DNA of 64,000 nt from an uncultured Acidobacteriota bacterium (GCA_903832055.1 CAILAC010000016.1:620001-684000); one strand, 5' to 3'; positions 1-9,027 are shown, counted from the first letter of the stretch. The notes: generated by a model not told the origin, from the sequence alone. A program made the numbers and translations.

Positions 1-4
1 GGTA

Positions 5-1951
5 ATGGAGAGCGAGCGACTCGTTCCCACCGAGCTCACCGAAAAGTCGCCTGCCGAGTTTGCCGTCGCCGACGACAAAACCACCTACCGCTTTTCCAGC
101 CAGGGCGGCTCGCGCATTCTTACCATCGCCTATCCCGGCGAAGACGATACCGTCCTCGCGCGCACCGGCGACCCGGTCCACCACGTCTTCCACAATTACG
201 CCCGTCGCGAAGAGATGATCCCCATGCGTGACGGTGTCAAACTCCACGTCGTCATCCTCACCCCCACCGACATCCCCGGCCCCCTGCCCATCCTCATCCA
301 GCGCACCCCCTACGGCGTCGATGGCACCACCGAGGCCAGCATCTTTCGCGGCCGTCCAGAACTCGCCCGCGCCGGTTACATCTATGTCGGGGCCGACATT
401 CGTGGCCGCTACAAATCAGAGGGCCAGTTCGTCATGATGCGCCCTCTCGCGGACCACAGCGATCCAAAGGCGATTGACGAGAGCACCGACGCATACGACT
501 CCATAGCCTGGCTCCTCAAAAACGTGCCCAACAACAACGGCCGCGTCGGCGCCGTCGGCACCAGCTATCCCGGCTTCCTCACTATGATGGTCGGAATCAA
601 CCCCCACCCGGCCGTCAAAGCCATCAGCCCCCAGGCACCCATGATCGATACCTGGCTCGGCGACGACTTCTTCCACAACGGAGCCTTCCGCCAGACCTAC
701 GGCTACGACTACGCCATGGGCCTTGAAGTCAGCAACGAATCCACCGACGTCAGCTACGGCAAAGACTCCGCCGGCAAGCCCCGCGACGGCTATGACTACT
801 TCCTTGAGCGCGGTTCGTTCGCCGAAGACGTAAAGCAATCCGGCGTGAACAAGGAACTCCCCACCTGGAAGGCCTTCCTCGATCACCCGTCCTACGACAG
901 CTTCTGGAAGTCCCGTGGCGTCGCCCGCAGTCTCACCGCCGTCACCGTCCCCACCCTCACCGTCGGCGGCTACTACGACCAGGAAGACATGTACGGCCCG
1001 CAATCCGAATACGCCTCACTCGAACCCCACGACAGCCAGCATCAGAACTTCCTAGTCCTCGGCCCCTGGCGGCACGGCTCATGGTCGTCCTCCTCACGCC
1101 ACCTCGGCGCGCTCCAGTACGGCGAATTCATCGGCAAAGAATTTCGCGCCCAGATCGAAGCACGCTTCTTCGCGAAGTACCTCAAAGACGAGCCCGGATT
1201 CGAACTCGAAGACACCGCAAGCTTCCAGACCGGCTCGAACACGTGGCACCGCTACGCCCACTTCCCACCCGCCGAGGCAAAGATGACCGCCTTCGAGCTT
1301 TGCGGCGACCATAGCATCGCCCCCGGCAAGGAATGCGCACCCGGAAAAGTCAGCTACACTTCCGACCCCGCCAACCCCATCCCCTTCCGCCCCCGTCCCA
1401 TTCAACCCACCTACGGCGAGGGCTCCCAGTGGTTCAACTGGATGCTCGCCGACCAGCGCTTCGTAACCACCCGCAAAGACGTGGCTCTTTGGAAGCTCCC
1501 AACTCTCGACCATGACCTGACCGTCACCGGTGAAGTCATGGCCGACATCTTCGCTTCCACTACCGGCTCGGATGGCGACTTCGTCGCCAAGCTCATCGAC
1601 CAATACCCCGACGACGATCCCGATCCAGCCATGCGCGGCTACCAGTTAATGACCAACATGGAGATCTTCCGCGGCCGCTACCGCAGCGGCTTCGACGAAC
1701 CCACCGCCCTCAAACCCGGCCAGATCAACGAATTCCACTGGAGCCTCCACGCCGTCGACCACGTCTTCAAAAAAGGCCACACCCTGCTCGTCCAGATCCA
1801 AAGCACCTGGTTCCCGCTCTACGACCGCAATCCGCAGACCTTTGTGCCCAACATCATGACGGCCAAGCCGAAGGCTTACAAACCCGCCACCATCACAATC
1901 CACACCGACAGCCAGCACCCGTCGCAGGTCACGTTGCCGGTGATTCCGTGA
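5..1951 (+). CDS. CocE/NonD family hydrolase (peptidase S15 type), possibly 5'-partial
   Basis: Alpha/beta hydrolase of the X-Pro dipeptidyl-peptidase / cocaine-esterase family, which hydrolyses acyl, ester or amide bonds. The probable nucleophile is Ser187 in the elbow GTSYPG; Asp325 (GGYYDQ) and His357 (GPWRHG) fit the other triad members. The C-terminal part, about residues 400-640, matches the jelly-roll domain normal in this family (ending ...HPSQVTLPVIP). The first ATG lies only 5 bases into the window, no signal peptide is seen, and family members in acidobacteria usually have a secretion signal, so the real start may lie upstream. The substrate cannot be deduced. The stop overlaps the GTG of the next gene (GTGA), so the two are probably co-transcribed. 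Confidence 0.85.
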   Translation: MESERLVPTELTEKSPAEFAVADDKTTYRFSSQGGSRILTIAYPGEDDTVLARTGDPVHHVFHNYARREEMIPMRDGVKLHVVILTPTDIPGPLPILIQRTPYGVDGTTEASIFRGRPELARAGYIYVGADIRGRYKSEGQFVMMRPLADHSDPKAIDESTDAYDSIAWLLKNVPNNNGRVGAVGTSYPGFLTMMVGINPHPAVKAISPQAPMIDTWLGDDFFHNGAFRQTYGYDYAMGLEVSNESTDVSYGKDSAGKPRDGYDYFLERGSFAEDVKQSGVNKELPTWKAFLDHPSYDSFWKSRGVARSLTAVTVPTLTVGGYYDQEDMYGPQSEYASLEPHDSQHQNFLVLGPWRHGSWSSSSRHLGALQYGEFIGKEFRAQIEARFFAKYLKDEPGFELEDTASFQTGSNTWHRYAHFPPAEAKMTAFELCGDHSIAPGKECAPGKVSYTSDPANPIPFRPRPIQPTYGEGSQWFNWMLADQRFVTTRKDVALWKLPTLDHDLTVTGEVMADIFASTTGSDGDFVAKLIDQYPDDDPDPAMRGYQLMTNMEIFRGRYRSGFDEPTALKPGQINEFHWSLHAVDHVFKKGHTLLVQIQSTWFPLYDRNPQTFVPNIMTAKPKAYKPATITIHTDSQHPSQVTLPVIP

Positions 1952-2502
1952 AGTTTTTCAAACTACTGTTGTGTGCGCTCTTTGTCGTCGTGCAAGTGCC
2001 AACCCAACACGCATCCGCCGCTGAGCATTCGAGTCATCTCCAGGAATATTTGCAAAATCACCTCTGCGATGGTGACTCAGCTTGCGACCGAGCATCCTTG
2101 CGGTTTCTTACTGCAACCGTCGATCTCAACGGCGACGGCAAGCCTGAGACGATCGTGTATCTCCTGGGTCAGGAGTTTTGCGGCAGCGGCGGATGTTCCA
2201 TGCTCGTGTTGCGCCAAGATCAGAATGGAAATTACATGCTGGTGACCGAGTCCACGATTACGCGGCTCCCGATTCGTATACTGACGACCTCGACAAATGG
2301 TTGGAAAGACCTCGGCGTTACGGTTGCTCGTGGTGGGATTCGAACCCCTTATGAAGCAAGGCTCCCATTCAATGGCAAAAAATATCCGAGCAACCCAACT
2401 GTTTCGCCTGCAAAAAGATTGCCGACACACACTCCCGGTACCACATTGATTCCGCTTGATGCTGACGCGAAAGCAAATCCGGTCTACCCGGATGCAAAGT
2501 GA
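1948..2502 (+). CDS. small secreted hypothetical protein with a DLNGDGKPE motif
   Basis: 184-residue protein starting at GTG, overlapping the previous stop by 4 bases. Residues 1-24 form a signal peptide (basic start, hydrophobic core, cleavage near ASA-AE), so it is probably periplasmic or secreted. Residues 59-67 read DLNGDGKPE, a calcium-binding-like loop as in FG-GAP/VCBS repeats, followed by a Cys/Gly-rich GSGGCSMLVL segment (79-88). This arrangement occurs in uncharacterised secreted bacterial proteins. The DNA is more A+T-rich than the preceding gene. No function is known. Confidence 0.7.
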   Translation: MKFFKLLLCALFVVVQVPTQHASAAEHSSHLQEYLQNHLCDGDSACDRASLRFLTATVDLNGDGKPETIVYLLGQEFCGSGGCSMLVLRQDQNGNYMLVTESTITRLPIRILTTSTNGWKDLGVTVARGGIRTPYEARLPFNGKKYPSNPTVSPAKRLPTHTPGTTLIPLDADAKANPVYPDAK

Positions 2503-2623
2503 TTTCAAATTCAGAGCCCTTTACAGGCTCGAAAGAGGACAGAGTCACACCTTTTTGAAACTCCTGGCAGTTCAAACGCTTTTCGGTGGATCCCGCTAAG
2601 TTGCCCGCCGCTAAACTTTATGA

Positions 2624-2821
2624 ATGAGAATCACCTTTCGCATCGAGGACGAGTTACTTAGGCGAGCCAGAGCAAAAGCAAAGTCGGAAGGCCGGCACTT
2701 GAACGACATCTTCCGTGAATTCTTGACATGGGTCGCAGAAGGTGGCGACCCGAAGGCGGGCTATAAAGAAATCTCTCGCCTCGGCGGGCATCCCGAAAAA
2801 TTAGATTCCGCGTTAGAATAG
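2624..2821 (+). CDS. orphan ribbon-helix-helix (VapB-like) protein
   Basis: 65-residue protein beginning MRITFRIEDELLRRARAKAK. It has the beta-strand then two-helix pattern of ribbon-helix-helix DNA-binding antitoxins, which usually bind their own promoter and neutralise a partner toxin. No toxin gene fits on either side: the 160 bases downstream to prfA hold no PIN or RelE-like frame. It is either a solitary regulator or the survivor of a broken toxin-antitoxin pair. It sits in a relatively A+T-rich patch between two G+C-rich genes. Confidence 0.65.
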   Translation: MRITFRIEDELLRRARAKAKSEGRHLNDIFREFLTWVAEGGDPKAGYKEISRLGGHPEKLDSALE

Positions 2822-2981
2822 AAACAACCGATGGCCCTCCACCAGCCCATCCCGGCGCTCCTCTAGCGGCCCCCGCCGCCTACACTGCACCTGCGCCCAC
2901 TCCCCCAGCATCTAAAAATTCAGGAACCAGAGCCCCGCTGTGTGAAATCCTCCGCGACAGGGCCAGCAAAGTGAGACCCCC

Positions 2982-4058
2982 ATGTTTGACCGCCTGCAGC
3001 AAATGGAAGACCGCTACATCGAGCTCGGCAACCAGATGGCCCTGCCCGAAATCCAGAACGACCGCGAAGCCATGCACAAAACCTCCAAGGCCCACCGCGA
3101 CCTCGAAGAGTCCGTCGAAAAGTTCCGCGACTACAAAAAGCTCAGCGAAGGCATCGCCGAGGCTCGCGCCATGGCCACCGACCCCGACCCCGAAATGGCC
3201 GCAATGGCCCAGGCCGAGCTGGCCGAGCTGGAGCCCAAGCTAGAGGCCGCCGAAGCCGCTCTCAAAGTCATGCTCCTCCCCAAAGACCCCAACGACGAAA
3301 AGAACGTCATCCTCGAAATCCGCGCCGGCACCGGCGGCGACGAGGCCTCGCTCTTTGTCGCTGAAATCTTCCGCATGTATCAGCGCTTTGCCGAGCAGCA
3401 CCGCTGGAAAATCGAAGTCATGTCTGAGTCAGAATCCTCCGTCGGTGGTCTCAAGGAAGTCATTGCCCTCATCGAAGGCGACCGCGTCTACTCCCAGATG
3501 AAGTTTGAGTCCGGCGTCCACCGCGTCCAGCGCGTCCCCGCCACCGAAACCCAGGGCCGCGTCCACACCAGCGCCATCACCGTCGCCGTCCTCCCCGAAG
3601 CCGAAGAGGTCGAGGTCAAAGTCGAGCAAAAAGACCTCCGCATTGACACCTTCTGCTCCTCAGGGCCCGGCGGCCAGTCCGTCAACACCACCTACTCCGC
3701 CATCCGCATCACCCACATTCCCACCAACACCGTCGTCAGTTGCCAGGACGAAAAATCCCAAATCAAGAACCGCGAAAAGGCCATGCGCGTCCTCCGCAGC
3801 CGCCTCTATGAGGTCGAAATGCAGCGCCAGCACGACATCCTCGCCAAGGAGCGCAAGCAACAGGTAGGCAGTGGTGACCGCGCAGAAAAAATCCGCACCT
3901 ACAACTTCCCCCAAAATCGCTTGACCGATCACCGCATCGGCCTCACGCTCCATCAGCTCGACCTCATCATGCAGGGCCGCCTCCAATCCATCGTCGACGC
4001 CCTCGTCGCTGACGACCAGGACCAGAAGCTCAAAGCCGACGCCTCGCAGGCTGCGTAA
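2982..4058 (+). CDS. prfA: peptide chain release factor 1
   Basis: Recognises UAA and UAG in the ribosomal A site and triggers release of the finished peptide in the cytoplasm. The 358-residue length is normal. The catalytic GGQ lies at residues 230-232 within [12 protein letters not shown]; Gln232 is the residue methylated by PrmC. The coiled N-terminal domain ([19 protein letters not shown]...) and the conserved segment [13 protein letters not shown] are present. prmC follows after a 3-base gap, the usual prfA-prmC pairing of an enzyme with its substrate. Confidence 0.97.
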   Translation: MFDRLQQMEDRYIELGNQMALPEIQNDREAMHKTSKAHRDLEESVEKFRDYKKLSEGIAEARAMATDPDPEMAAMAQAELAELEPKLEAAEAALKVMLLPKDPNDEKNVILEIRAGTGGDEASLFVAEIFRMYQRFAEQHRWKIEVMSESESSVGGLKEVIALIEGDRVYSQMKFESGVHRVQRVPATETQGRVHTSAITVAVLPEAEEVEVKVEQKDLRIDTFCSSGPGGQSVNTTYSAIRITHIPTNTVVSCQDEKSQIKNREKAMRVLRSRLYEVEMQRQHDILAKERKQQVGSGDRAEKIRTYNFPQNRLTDHRIGLTLHQLDLIMQGRLQSIVDALVADDQDQKLKADASQAA

Positions 4059-4061
4059 TTC

Positions 4062-4910
4062 ATGACCCTGCGCGAACTGGTCTCCCACGCTGAAGCCCAG
4101 TTACGCGCAGGCCCGCACCCCGACCGCGCCCGCCTCGACGCTGAAACGCTGCTCCTCCACGCCCTCAACAAAAACCGCGCCTGGCTGCTCGCCCACTGGA
4201 GCGACATACCAGAAACCCCCGTCGCCGCAGCATTCCAAGCCAGCATCACCCGCCGTCAATCCGGCTCGCCCATCCAATACATCACCGGCCACGCCGAATT
4301 CTTCGGCCTCCCCTTCGCCGTCACCCCCGCCGTCCTCATTCCCCGCCCAGAAACCGAACACCTCGTCGAAGAAGTCCTCCGCCTCGCCGCCCACTGGCCC
4401 AACCCCCGAATCGCCGACATCGGCACCGGCTCCGGAGCCATCGCAATTGCCTTGGCCCACACCCTCCCTAACGCCCACATCGCCGCCACTGACCTCTCCC
4501 CGTCAGCCCTCAAAGTAGCCCAGCAAAACGCCCGCAGCAACCAGGTCGAAGACCACATCACCTTCCTCCACGGCGACCTCCTCGCCCCACTCTCCGGCCG
4601 GCAATTCGAAATCATCGCCTCCAACCCGCCCTACATCCCCACCCCTGACCTAGCCACCCTCGCCGTTGAAGTCCGCGACCACGAGCCCCACTCCGCCCTC
4701 TTCGCCGGACCCGACGGCCTCGAAATCTATCAGCGCCTCATCCCCGCCGCCCGCGCCTTCCTCGCCCCCGGCGGCTGGCTCCTCCTCGAAATTGGCTACA
4801 ACCAGCAGCCCGCCATCGAAGCCCTCTTGCAACACTCCGGCTATCAACTCATCCGCTTCGTCCCCGACTATCAGGGCATCCCCCGCGTCGCCGCCGCACA
4901 ACGAAGTTAA
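4062..4910 (+). CDS. prmC: release factor N5-glutamine methyltransferase
   Basis: S-adenosylmethionine-dependent methyltransferase that modifies the GGQ glutamine of release factors. 282 residues. An N-terminal helical domain (about 1-85) binds the release factor. The Rossmann methyltransferase domain contains the SAM loop IGTGSGAIA (GTGSG at 121-125) and the NPPY motif at 188-191, which holds the substrate glutamine. ATG lies just after the prfA stop, so translation is probably coupled. Confidence 0.95.
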   Translation: MTLRELVSHAEAQLRAGPHPDRARLDAETLLLHALNKNRAWLLAHWSDIPETPVAAAFQASITRRQSGSPIQYITGHAEFFGLPFAVTPAVLIPRPETEHLVEEVLRLAAHWPNPRIADIGTGSGAIAIALAHTLPNAHIAATDLSPSALKVAQQNARSNQVEDHITFLHGDLLAPLSGRQFEIIASNPPYIPTPDLATLAVEVRDHEPHSALFAGPDGLEIYQRLIPAARAFLAPGGWLLLEIGYNQQPAIEALLQHSGYQLIRFVPDYQGIPRVAAAQRS

Positions 4911-5007
4911 TTTTTCGCTCTCATCAAACCCCCGCCAGCCAGCCACAACCCCCATCCGCTAAACTTGCATTTCACGCCGAAATCCCTTCTCGAAAAGGAA
5001 TCCCTAC

Positions 5008-6051
5008 ATGCCCGCATCCCACGGCTACGCCGCACAGTCCAACACCACGCCCCTCGCTCCCCACGCCTTTTCCCGCCGCGCGCCGCTCCCTTCTGACATC
5101 GTCGTCGATATCGAGTTCTGTGGCGTCTGCCACTCTGACCTCCACATGGCACGCAATGAATGGGGCAACTCCGTCTACCCCATGGTCCCAGGCCACGAAA
5201 TCGTTGGCAAAGTCACCGAAGTCGGCTCTGCCGTCACCAAGTTCAAAGTCGGTGATACCGCCGCCATCGGCGTCCTCGTCGATTCCTGTCGCGACTGCGC
5301 CAAATGCAACATCGGCGAAGAGCAATACTGCCTCAACGGCATGACCCTCACCTACGCCGTGCCCGACCGCGTCGATGGCTCCATCACCATGGGCGGATAC
5401 AGCAGCAACTACGTCGTCGACGAGCGCTTTGCCCACACCGTCCCCGCCAACCTGCCGCTCGCAGGAGTCGCCCCCCTGCTCTGCGCCGGCATTACCACCT
5501 ACTCCCCGCTGCGCCACTGGAAAGTCGGCCCCGGCATGAAAGTGGGCATCGTCGGCCTCGGCGGACTCGGCCACATGGCCCTCAAGTTCGCCCACAGCTT
5601 CGGCGCACACGTCGTCCAGTTCACCACCTCGCTCAGCAAAAAGGCTGACGCCCTCCGCCTCGGTGCCGACGAAGTCGTCCTCTCCACCGACCCCGAAGCC
5701 ATGAAGGCCCACGCCAGCAGCTTCGACTTCATCCTCGACACCGCCAGCGCGCCCCACAGCCTCGACCCCTACAGCGCCCTCCTCAAGCACGACGCCGCCA
5801 TGGTCCTCGTCGGCCTTCCCGAACACCCGCCCGTCGTCAACGTCACCAACTTCATGTTCAAGCGGGCCTCACTCTCCGGCTCCTGCATCGGCGGCATCCC
5901 TGAAACCCAGGAAATGCTCGACTACTGTGGCCAACACAACATCACCTCCGATGTTGAAGTCATTCCCATGGCCAACATCAACCAGGCCTTCGAGCGCATG
6001 CTCAAGCAAGACGTCAAATACCGCTTCGTCATCGATATGAAAACCCTGTAG
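5008..6051 (+). CDS. zinc-dependent alcohol dehydrogenase (cinnamyl-alcohol/YahK type)
   Basis: NAD(P)H-dependent medium-chain dehydrogenase that interconverts aldehydes and alcohols in the cytoplasm. 347 residues, starting MPASHGYAAQ. Catalytic zinc ligands Cys41 (FCGVCHSD) and His63-Glu64 (PGHE) are visible. The structural zinc site is complete: Cys94, Cys97, Cys100 and Cys108. The Rossmann loop GLGGLGHMALKFA lies around residues 182-194. Such features are typical of the broad-specificity NADP aldehyde reductases YahK/AdhC. The physiological substrate is unknown. Same strand as prmC but with about 100 bases between, so probably its own promoter. Confidence 0.92.
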   Translation: MPASHGYAAQSNTTPLAPHAFSRRAPLPSDIVVDIEFCGVCHSDLHMARNEWGNSVYPMVPGHEIVGKVTEVGSAVTKFKVGDTAAIGVLVDSCRDCAKCNIGEEQYCLNGMTLTYAVPDRVDGSITMGGYSSNYVVDERFAHTVPANLPLAGVAPLLCAGITTYSPLRHWKVGPGMKVGIVGLGGLGHMALKFAHSFGAHVVQFTTSLSKKADALRLGADEVVLSTDPEAMKAHASSFDFILDTASAPHSLDPYSALLKHDAAMVLVGLPEHPPVVNVTNFMFKRASLSGSCIGGIPETQEMLDYCGQHNITSDVEVIPMANINQAFERMLKQDVKYRFVIDMKTL

Positions 6052-6161
6052 CTGCGGCCTTGAGGGAGAGCCATACACCCGGTTCTCCCTCAGCTTCTTC
6101 AAACGCATCGAATCCAGATTTTCCTTGGGCAACCGCATTCCGCGCGTGCTATCGTTCGTGT

Positions 6162-6920
6162 GTGCAAGAGACTTCCCAGCTCACCGATCCAGCCATTTCC
6201 CGCCACTCAGCAGTCGTTCGCGTCACCCACTGGCTCACGACTCTCGCCTTCTTCGCCCTGCTCGTCACCGGCGGCGAAATCGTCATCTCGCACCCGCGCT
6301 TCTACTGGGGCGAGGTCGGCAACGTCAACACCACGCCCCTCTTCTCGCTGCCCATCCCGGCATCCCGCGGAACCGTCCCCACCGGCTTCGCCACCCTGCC
6401 CGACCAGAATGGCTGGAGCCGAAATCTCCATTTCCAGTCCGCCTGGGCCCTGGTACTCACCGGCCTCGTCTACGTAGCCGCAAGCCTGTTGTCCGGCCAC
6501 TTCAAGAATGACCTGATTCCCGCGCAGGGCGAGAGATCACTCAGAGCAATCGGTGCAGTGCTCGCCAAGTATCTCCGCCGCGCGCCGCCCGATCCAGCAG
6601 AAGCCCGCTCCTACAACGCCGCCCAGCGCATCACCTACCTCGGCGTCATCTTCATCCTCTTTCCCCTCATCCTCTGGACCGGCCTCGCCATGTCCCCCTC
6701 CTTCACATCGGCCTATCCGGTTACAGCCTCCGCGCTGGGCGGCCGACAATCCGCCCGAACCATCCACTTCTTCGTTTCCTGGTCGCTCCTGCTCTTCGTC
6801 CTGGTCCACATGGCCATGGTGATTCACGCCGGATTCCGCAGCCGCATGCGGGCCATGATCACCGGCCGCATCGCCGTTTCTCAGCCAATACCCCAGCCCA
6901 TACCCCAGGAGGAAGCATGA
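6162..6920 (+). CDS. cytochrome b / b6-type membrane subunit
   Basis: Integral membrane di-haem cytochrome b related to the cytochrome b561 / formate dehydrogenase gamma group; it passes electrons between the quinone pool and a partner. The conserved core starts at SRHSAVVRVTHWLTTLAFFALLVTGG; further membrane segments lie near LHFQSAWALVLTGLVYVAASLL, ITYLGVIFILFPLILWTGLAM and IHFFVSWSLLLFVLVHMAMVIHAGF, with histidines placed for haem binding. An in-frame ATG exists at 6060, but its N-terminal extension has no membrane-protein character; GTG 6162 is the more likely start, without a clear ribosome site. The stop overlaps the next ATG (ATGA), so the molybdoenzyme is its partner. Confidence 0.85.
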   Translation: MQETSQLTDPAISRHSAVVRVTHWLTTLAFFALLVTGGEIVISHPRFYWGEVGNVNTTPLFSLPIPASRGTVPTGFATLPDQNGWSRNLHFQSAWALVLTGLVYVAASLLSGHFKNDLIPAQGERSLRAIGAVLAKYLRRAPPDPAEARSYNAAQRITYLGVIFILFPLILWTGLAMSPSFTSAYPVTASALGGRQSARTIHFFVSWSLLLFVLVHMAMVIHAGFRSRMRAMITGRIAVSQPIPQPIPQEEA

Positions 6921-7675
6921 AGCCCATCTCCCGCCGCAAGCTCATCACCTCCGGCCTCGCCGCTACTGCCGGCGTCGCGGGCCTCTCCGTCGCCGCCCGC
7001 ATGGCAAAAAGTTATGGCCTCGTCCCGCCCGACAGCGGCGGCATCTACGGCCCCGGCGAAACCCTCACCTACGCCGCGCAACGGCTCCTCACCAGGCATT
7101 CACTGGCCCGCGAATTCCCCCGGAGCATGATCTCCAGCGCGCCCTTCGCCAACGTAGTTTCTCCAATGAATGACGCCTTCAAGCAGCATCAGGCCGCAGG
7201 ATTCGCTGATTGGCGGCTGACCGTCAGCGGCATGGTCGCCCACCCTACCTCCTTCTCGCTCGCCGACCTCAAGTCCCTGCCCATCCACAGCCAGACCACC
7301 GAGGTCGCCTGCGAAGAAGGCTGGTCCTACATCGCCGAGTGGATCGGTACCCCTCTATATGAGGTCTTGAATGCCGTCGGAGTATCGCCGCATGCCCGCT
7401 ACGTCGCCTATTTCTCCATCGACAAGGATTGGTGGGAGAGCATCGATATGGCCGACGCCCTGCACCCTCAGACAATCCTCACCATGGGCATGAACGACGG
7501 CGACCTGCCCGTCCCCTTTGGCGGCCCGCTGCGCCTGCGCGTTCCCCGCCAGCTTGGCTACAAGAGCGTCAAATACATCACCCACATCACCGTCGCCGAC
7601 TCGCTCAAAAACCTCGGCGCCAGCCAGGGTTCCCCCGAACCAGACTTCGCCTACTCCTGGTTCGCAGGCATGTGA
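6917..7675 (+). CDS. Tat-exported molybdopterin-dependent oxidoreductase (sulfite oxidase/MsrP fold)
   Basis: Periplasmic enzyme of the sulfite oxidase / MsrP (YedY) superfamily, 252 residues. The N-terminus MKPISRRKLITSGLAATAGVAGL is a twin-arginine export signal. Cys132 in VACEEGWSYIAEW is the expected cysteine ligand of molybdenum, and the segment WWESIDMADALHPQTILTMGMN and GGPLRLRVPRQLGYKSVKYI are the usual cofactor-binding core. It overlaps the cytochrome b gene by 4 bases, giving a two-gene membrane redox unit analogous in layout to MsrPQ but with a different haem subunit. Substrate unknown; methionine-sulfoxide reduction is only one possibility. Confidence 0.9.
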   Translation: MKPISRRKLITSGLAATAGVAGLSVAARMAKSYGLVPPDSGGIYGPGETLTYAAQRLLTRHSLAREFPRSMISSAPFANVVSPMNDAFKQHQAAGFADWRLTVSGMVAHPTSFSLADLKSLPIHSQTTEVACEEGWSYIAEWIGTPLYEVLNAVGVSPHARYVAYFSIDKDWWESIDMADALHPQTILTMGMNDGDLPVPFGGPLRLRVPRQLGYKSVKYITHITVADSLKNLGASQGSPEPDFAYSWFAGM

Positions 7676-7734
7676 GTTTTGCCGCTCCATCGCGCCAAAC
7701 TCAACAGAGCCGTTCAACTCTCTCGATGGAATTG

Positions 7735-7944
7735 CTAAAGAATCGCTTCCAGCCCCTTGCGTCGAATCACGTTAAGCAACGTAAGCGCCGGTCCAGAGGG
7801 CTTCTTGACCCCCCGCTCCAGGTGCGAAACATACCCCGTCGTCAGGTTGAGAAAGCGGGCAAAGGCCGCCTGACTCAGGTTAGCCTTCTCCCGAATCGTC
7901 CGAATCTCCTCACCAGAGATAGGCTGCGCCACACTCATGGTCAT
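7735..7944 (-). CDS. small XRE-family helix-turn-helix regulator
   Basis: 69-residue Cro/C1-type DNA-binding protein. The segment EEIRTIREKANLSQAAFARFLNLTTGYVSHLERG (about 11-44) is a canonical helix-turn-helix. Its size and C-terminus (KPSGPALTLLNVIRRKGLEAIL) match HigA/NadS-type antitoxins, which are normally encoded just after a HigB/RelE toxin. Here the 400 bases upstream on the same strand hold only repeats and no toxin frame, so the partner seems lost. Start could be ATG 7944 or 7938. Confidence 0.8.
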   Translation of the reverse strand: MTMSVAQPISGEEIRTIREKANLSQAAFARFLNLTTGYVSHLERGVKKPSGPALTLLNVIRRKGLEAIL

Positions 7945-8351
7945 GCATGCACGGTAGAAGCGAAGCGCATGACTTCACAGGCTACAGACAGACTCCGCAG
8001 TTGGGAGCTTTGTAAAAGGGCATGACTTCAGTCGTGCCGCAAGCGCATGATAATAAAAAATTGGGCTTTAGCCCCTGCCATGCTCGAACCCTGACAAAGG
8101 CTCTCGTGAAGCTTACTTCAACAAGCTTTCCAGCCGCACCGATAAACCCAATGAACTCCGCAGGGTTTCAGCAGCCGAGGGACGGACTTCTGCGATTGAA
8201 TGATAATTTTGCTCATTCGAAAATGACCCTTATCCCACTGCCTACGCGAATTCGTACTCATCTGTAAAGGTGCGAATCCGCAATGAGTCTGCTAGACGGG
8301 CTTGAACACTTTGTCAGGCTGTCCACGCCTTTTGATTCCCGCCCCAAAGCC
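7945..8351. other. 407-base non-coding stretch with palindromic repeats
   Basis: No credible gene is seen on either strand between the XRE regulator and vapC. The first 130 bases carry the palindromes described separately (7966-8074). The rest is unremarkable sequence of lower G+C than the neighbours. No decayed toxin could be recognised by eye. Confidence 0.5.
8018..8074. repeat. bipartite REP-like palindromic element
   Basis: Two hairpins separated by an A/T-rich linker. The first pairs GGCATGAC (8019-8026) with GTCGTGCC (8031-8038) around a TTCA loop, with one G:T pair. The second pairs GGGCT (8063-8067) with AGCCC (8070-8074). A truncated copy of the first motif, GCGCATGACTTCA, stands at 7966-7978. 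The sequences resemble short palindromes scattered between genes in acidobacterial genomes, but genome-wide copy number cannot be seen here. Confidence 0.55.
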
Positions 8352-8783
8352 TCATTGCAGCACAAGCAAGTGCCCAAGCAGCCCAGGTTCAGCCAGATAT
8401 CGGATTCCCTTGTCCAGCGTCACCAGCACGCCGTTCTCCTTCACTGCCAATCCCAGCAACAACGCATCATTGATCTGCTGGTGGCCAAAGATGCGCGAAA
8501 TGAAAGGCGCAGTGAGCGTCCTCCAGCTTGAGTCAATCGGCCAATAGCGATAGCCGGGACGGGTAGCAAGATCAGCGAGCACAGCGTTTGCCTGCTCGAT
8601 TCGGTGAAAGCCGACCTTTGGATTAGTCGAAACACGAAGAAACCCTGCCTCGGTGAACGCACATACGCCCCAGTCCAGGCCGGGACTCCCCATCCATCGC
8701 AGCACCAAACTATGATGCTGATGGTCTGTATCCACGAGCGCAAGCAGAACGTTGACATCAAGCAGGTACCGAACGTTAGTCAA
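8352..8783 (-). CDS. vapC: VapC-type PIN-domain toxin
   Basis: Metal-dependent ribonuclease of the PIN family, 143 residues; VapC toxins cleave RNA, often tRNA or rRNA, unless bound by VapB. The acidic active-site residues are all present: Asp9 (YLLDVN), Glu45 (AFTEAGF), Asp106 (INDALL) and Asp124 (TLDKG). Its start overlaps the end of the upstream antitoxin gene by 8 bases, the usual co-translated order antitoxin-toxin. Confidence 0.9.
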   Translation of the reverse strand: MTNVRYLLDVNVLLALVDTDHQHHSLVLRWMGSPGLDWGVCAFTEAGFLRVSTNPKVGFHRIEQANAVLADLATRPGYRYWPIDSSWRTLTAPFISRIFGHQQINDALLLGLAVKENGVLVTLDKGIRYLAEPGLLGHLLVLQ

Positions 8784-9021
8784 TTTCGTCTTCCAGGGCA
8801 GTCTTCACCATCTCAGAGGTAATCACCCTGCCCCGGGAAGAAAAGACCAGGAAGCCGTTAGGAGCGCGTTCCAGCCCTTCCATCGGTGTGTCCTGCGATA
8901 TTGCTTTTTCACCTCGACGTACGAGTTCACCAATCGCACCGCCCAGGGTCAAGCCCCGACCTTTGGCATAATGGTGGGCCAACTGGTAAACGTCCTCATC
9001 AAGGGTCACGCTGGTTCTCAT
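8776..9021 (-). CDS. vapB: VapB-type ribbon-helix-helix antitoxin
   Basis: 81-residue antitoxin starting MRTSVTLDEDVYQLAHHYAK, a ribbon-helix-helix DNA-binding segment (about 1-40), followed by a flexible acidic C-terminus (TSEMVKTALEDEID) expected to wrap the toxin. A longer in-frame reading to 9114 exists, but those extra residues are proline- and cysteine-rich noise that cross the operator-like palindrome, so ATG 9021 is chosen. It would repress its own promoter together with VapC. Confidence 0.87.
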   Translation of the reverse strand: MRTSVTLDEDVYQLAHHYAKGRGLTLGGAIGELVRRGEKAISQDTPMEGLERAPNGFLVFSSRGRVITSEMVKTALEDEID

Positions 9022-9027
9022 AACAAC

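Noticed and set aside
2330-2360. tRNA T-arm-like sequence on the minus strand (GGGGTTCGAATCCC)
   Set aside because: Only three stem pairs form, no acceptor or anticodon stem fits, and it lies inside a plausible coding region.
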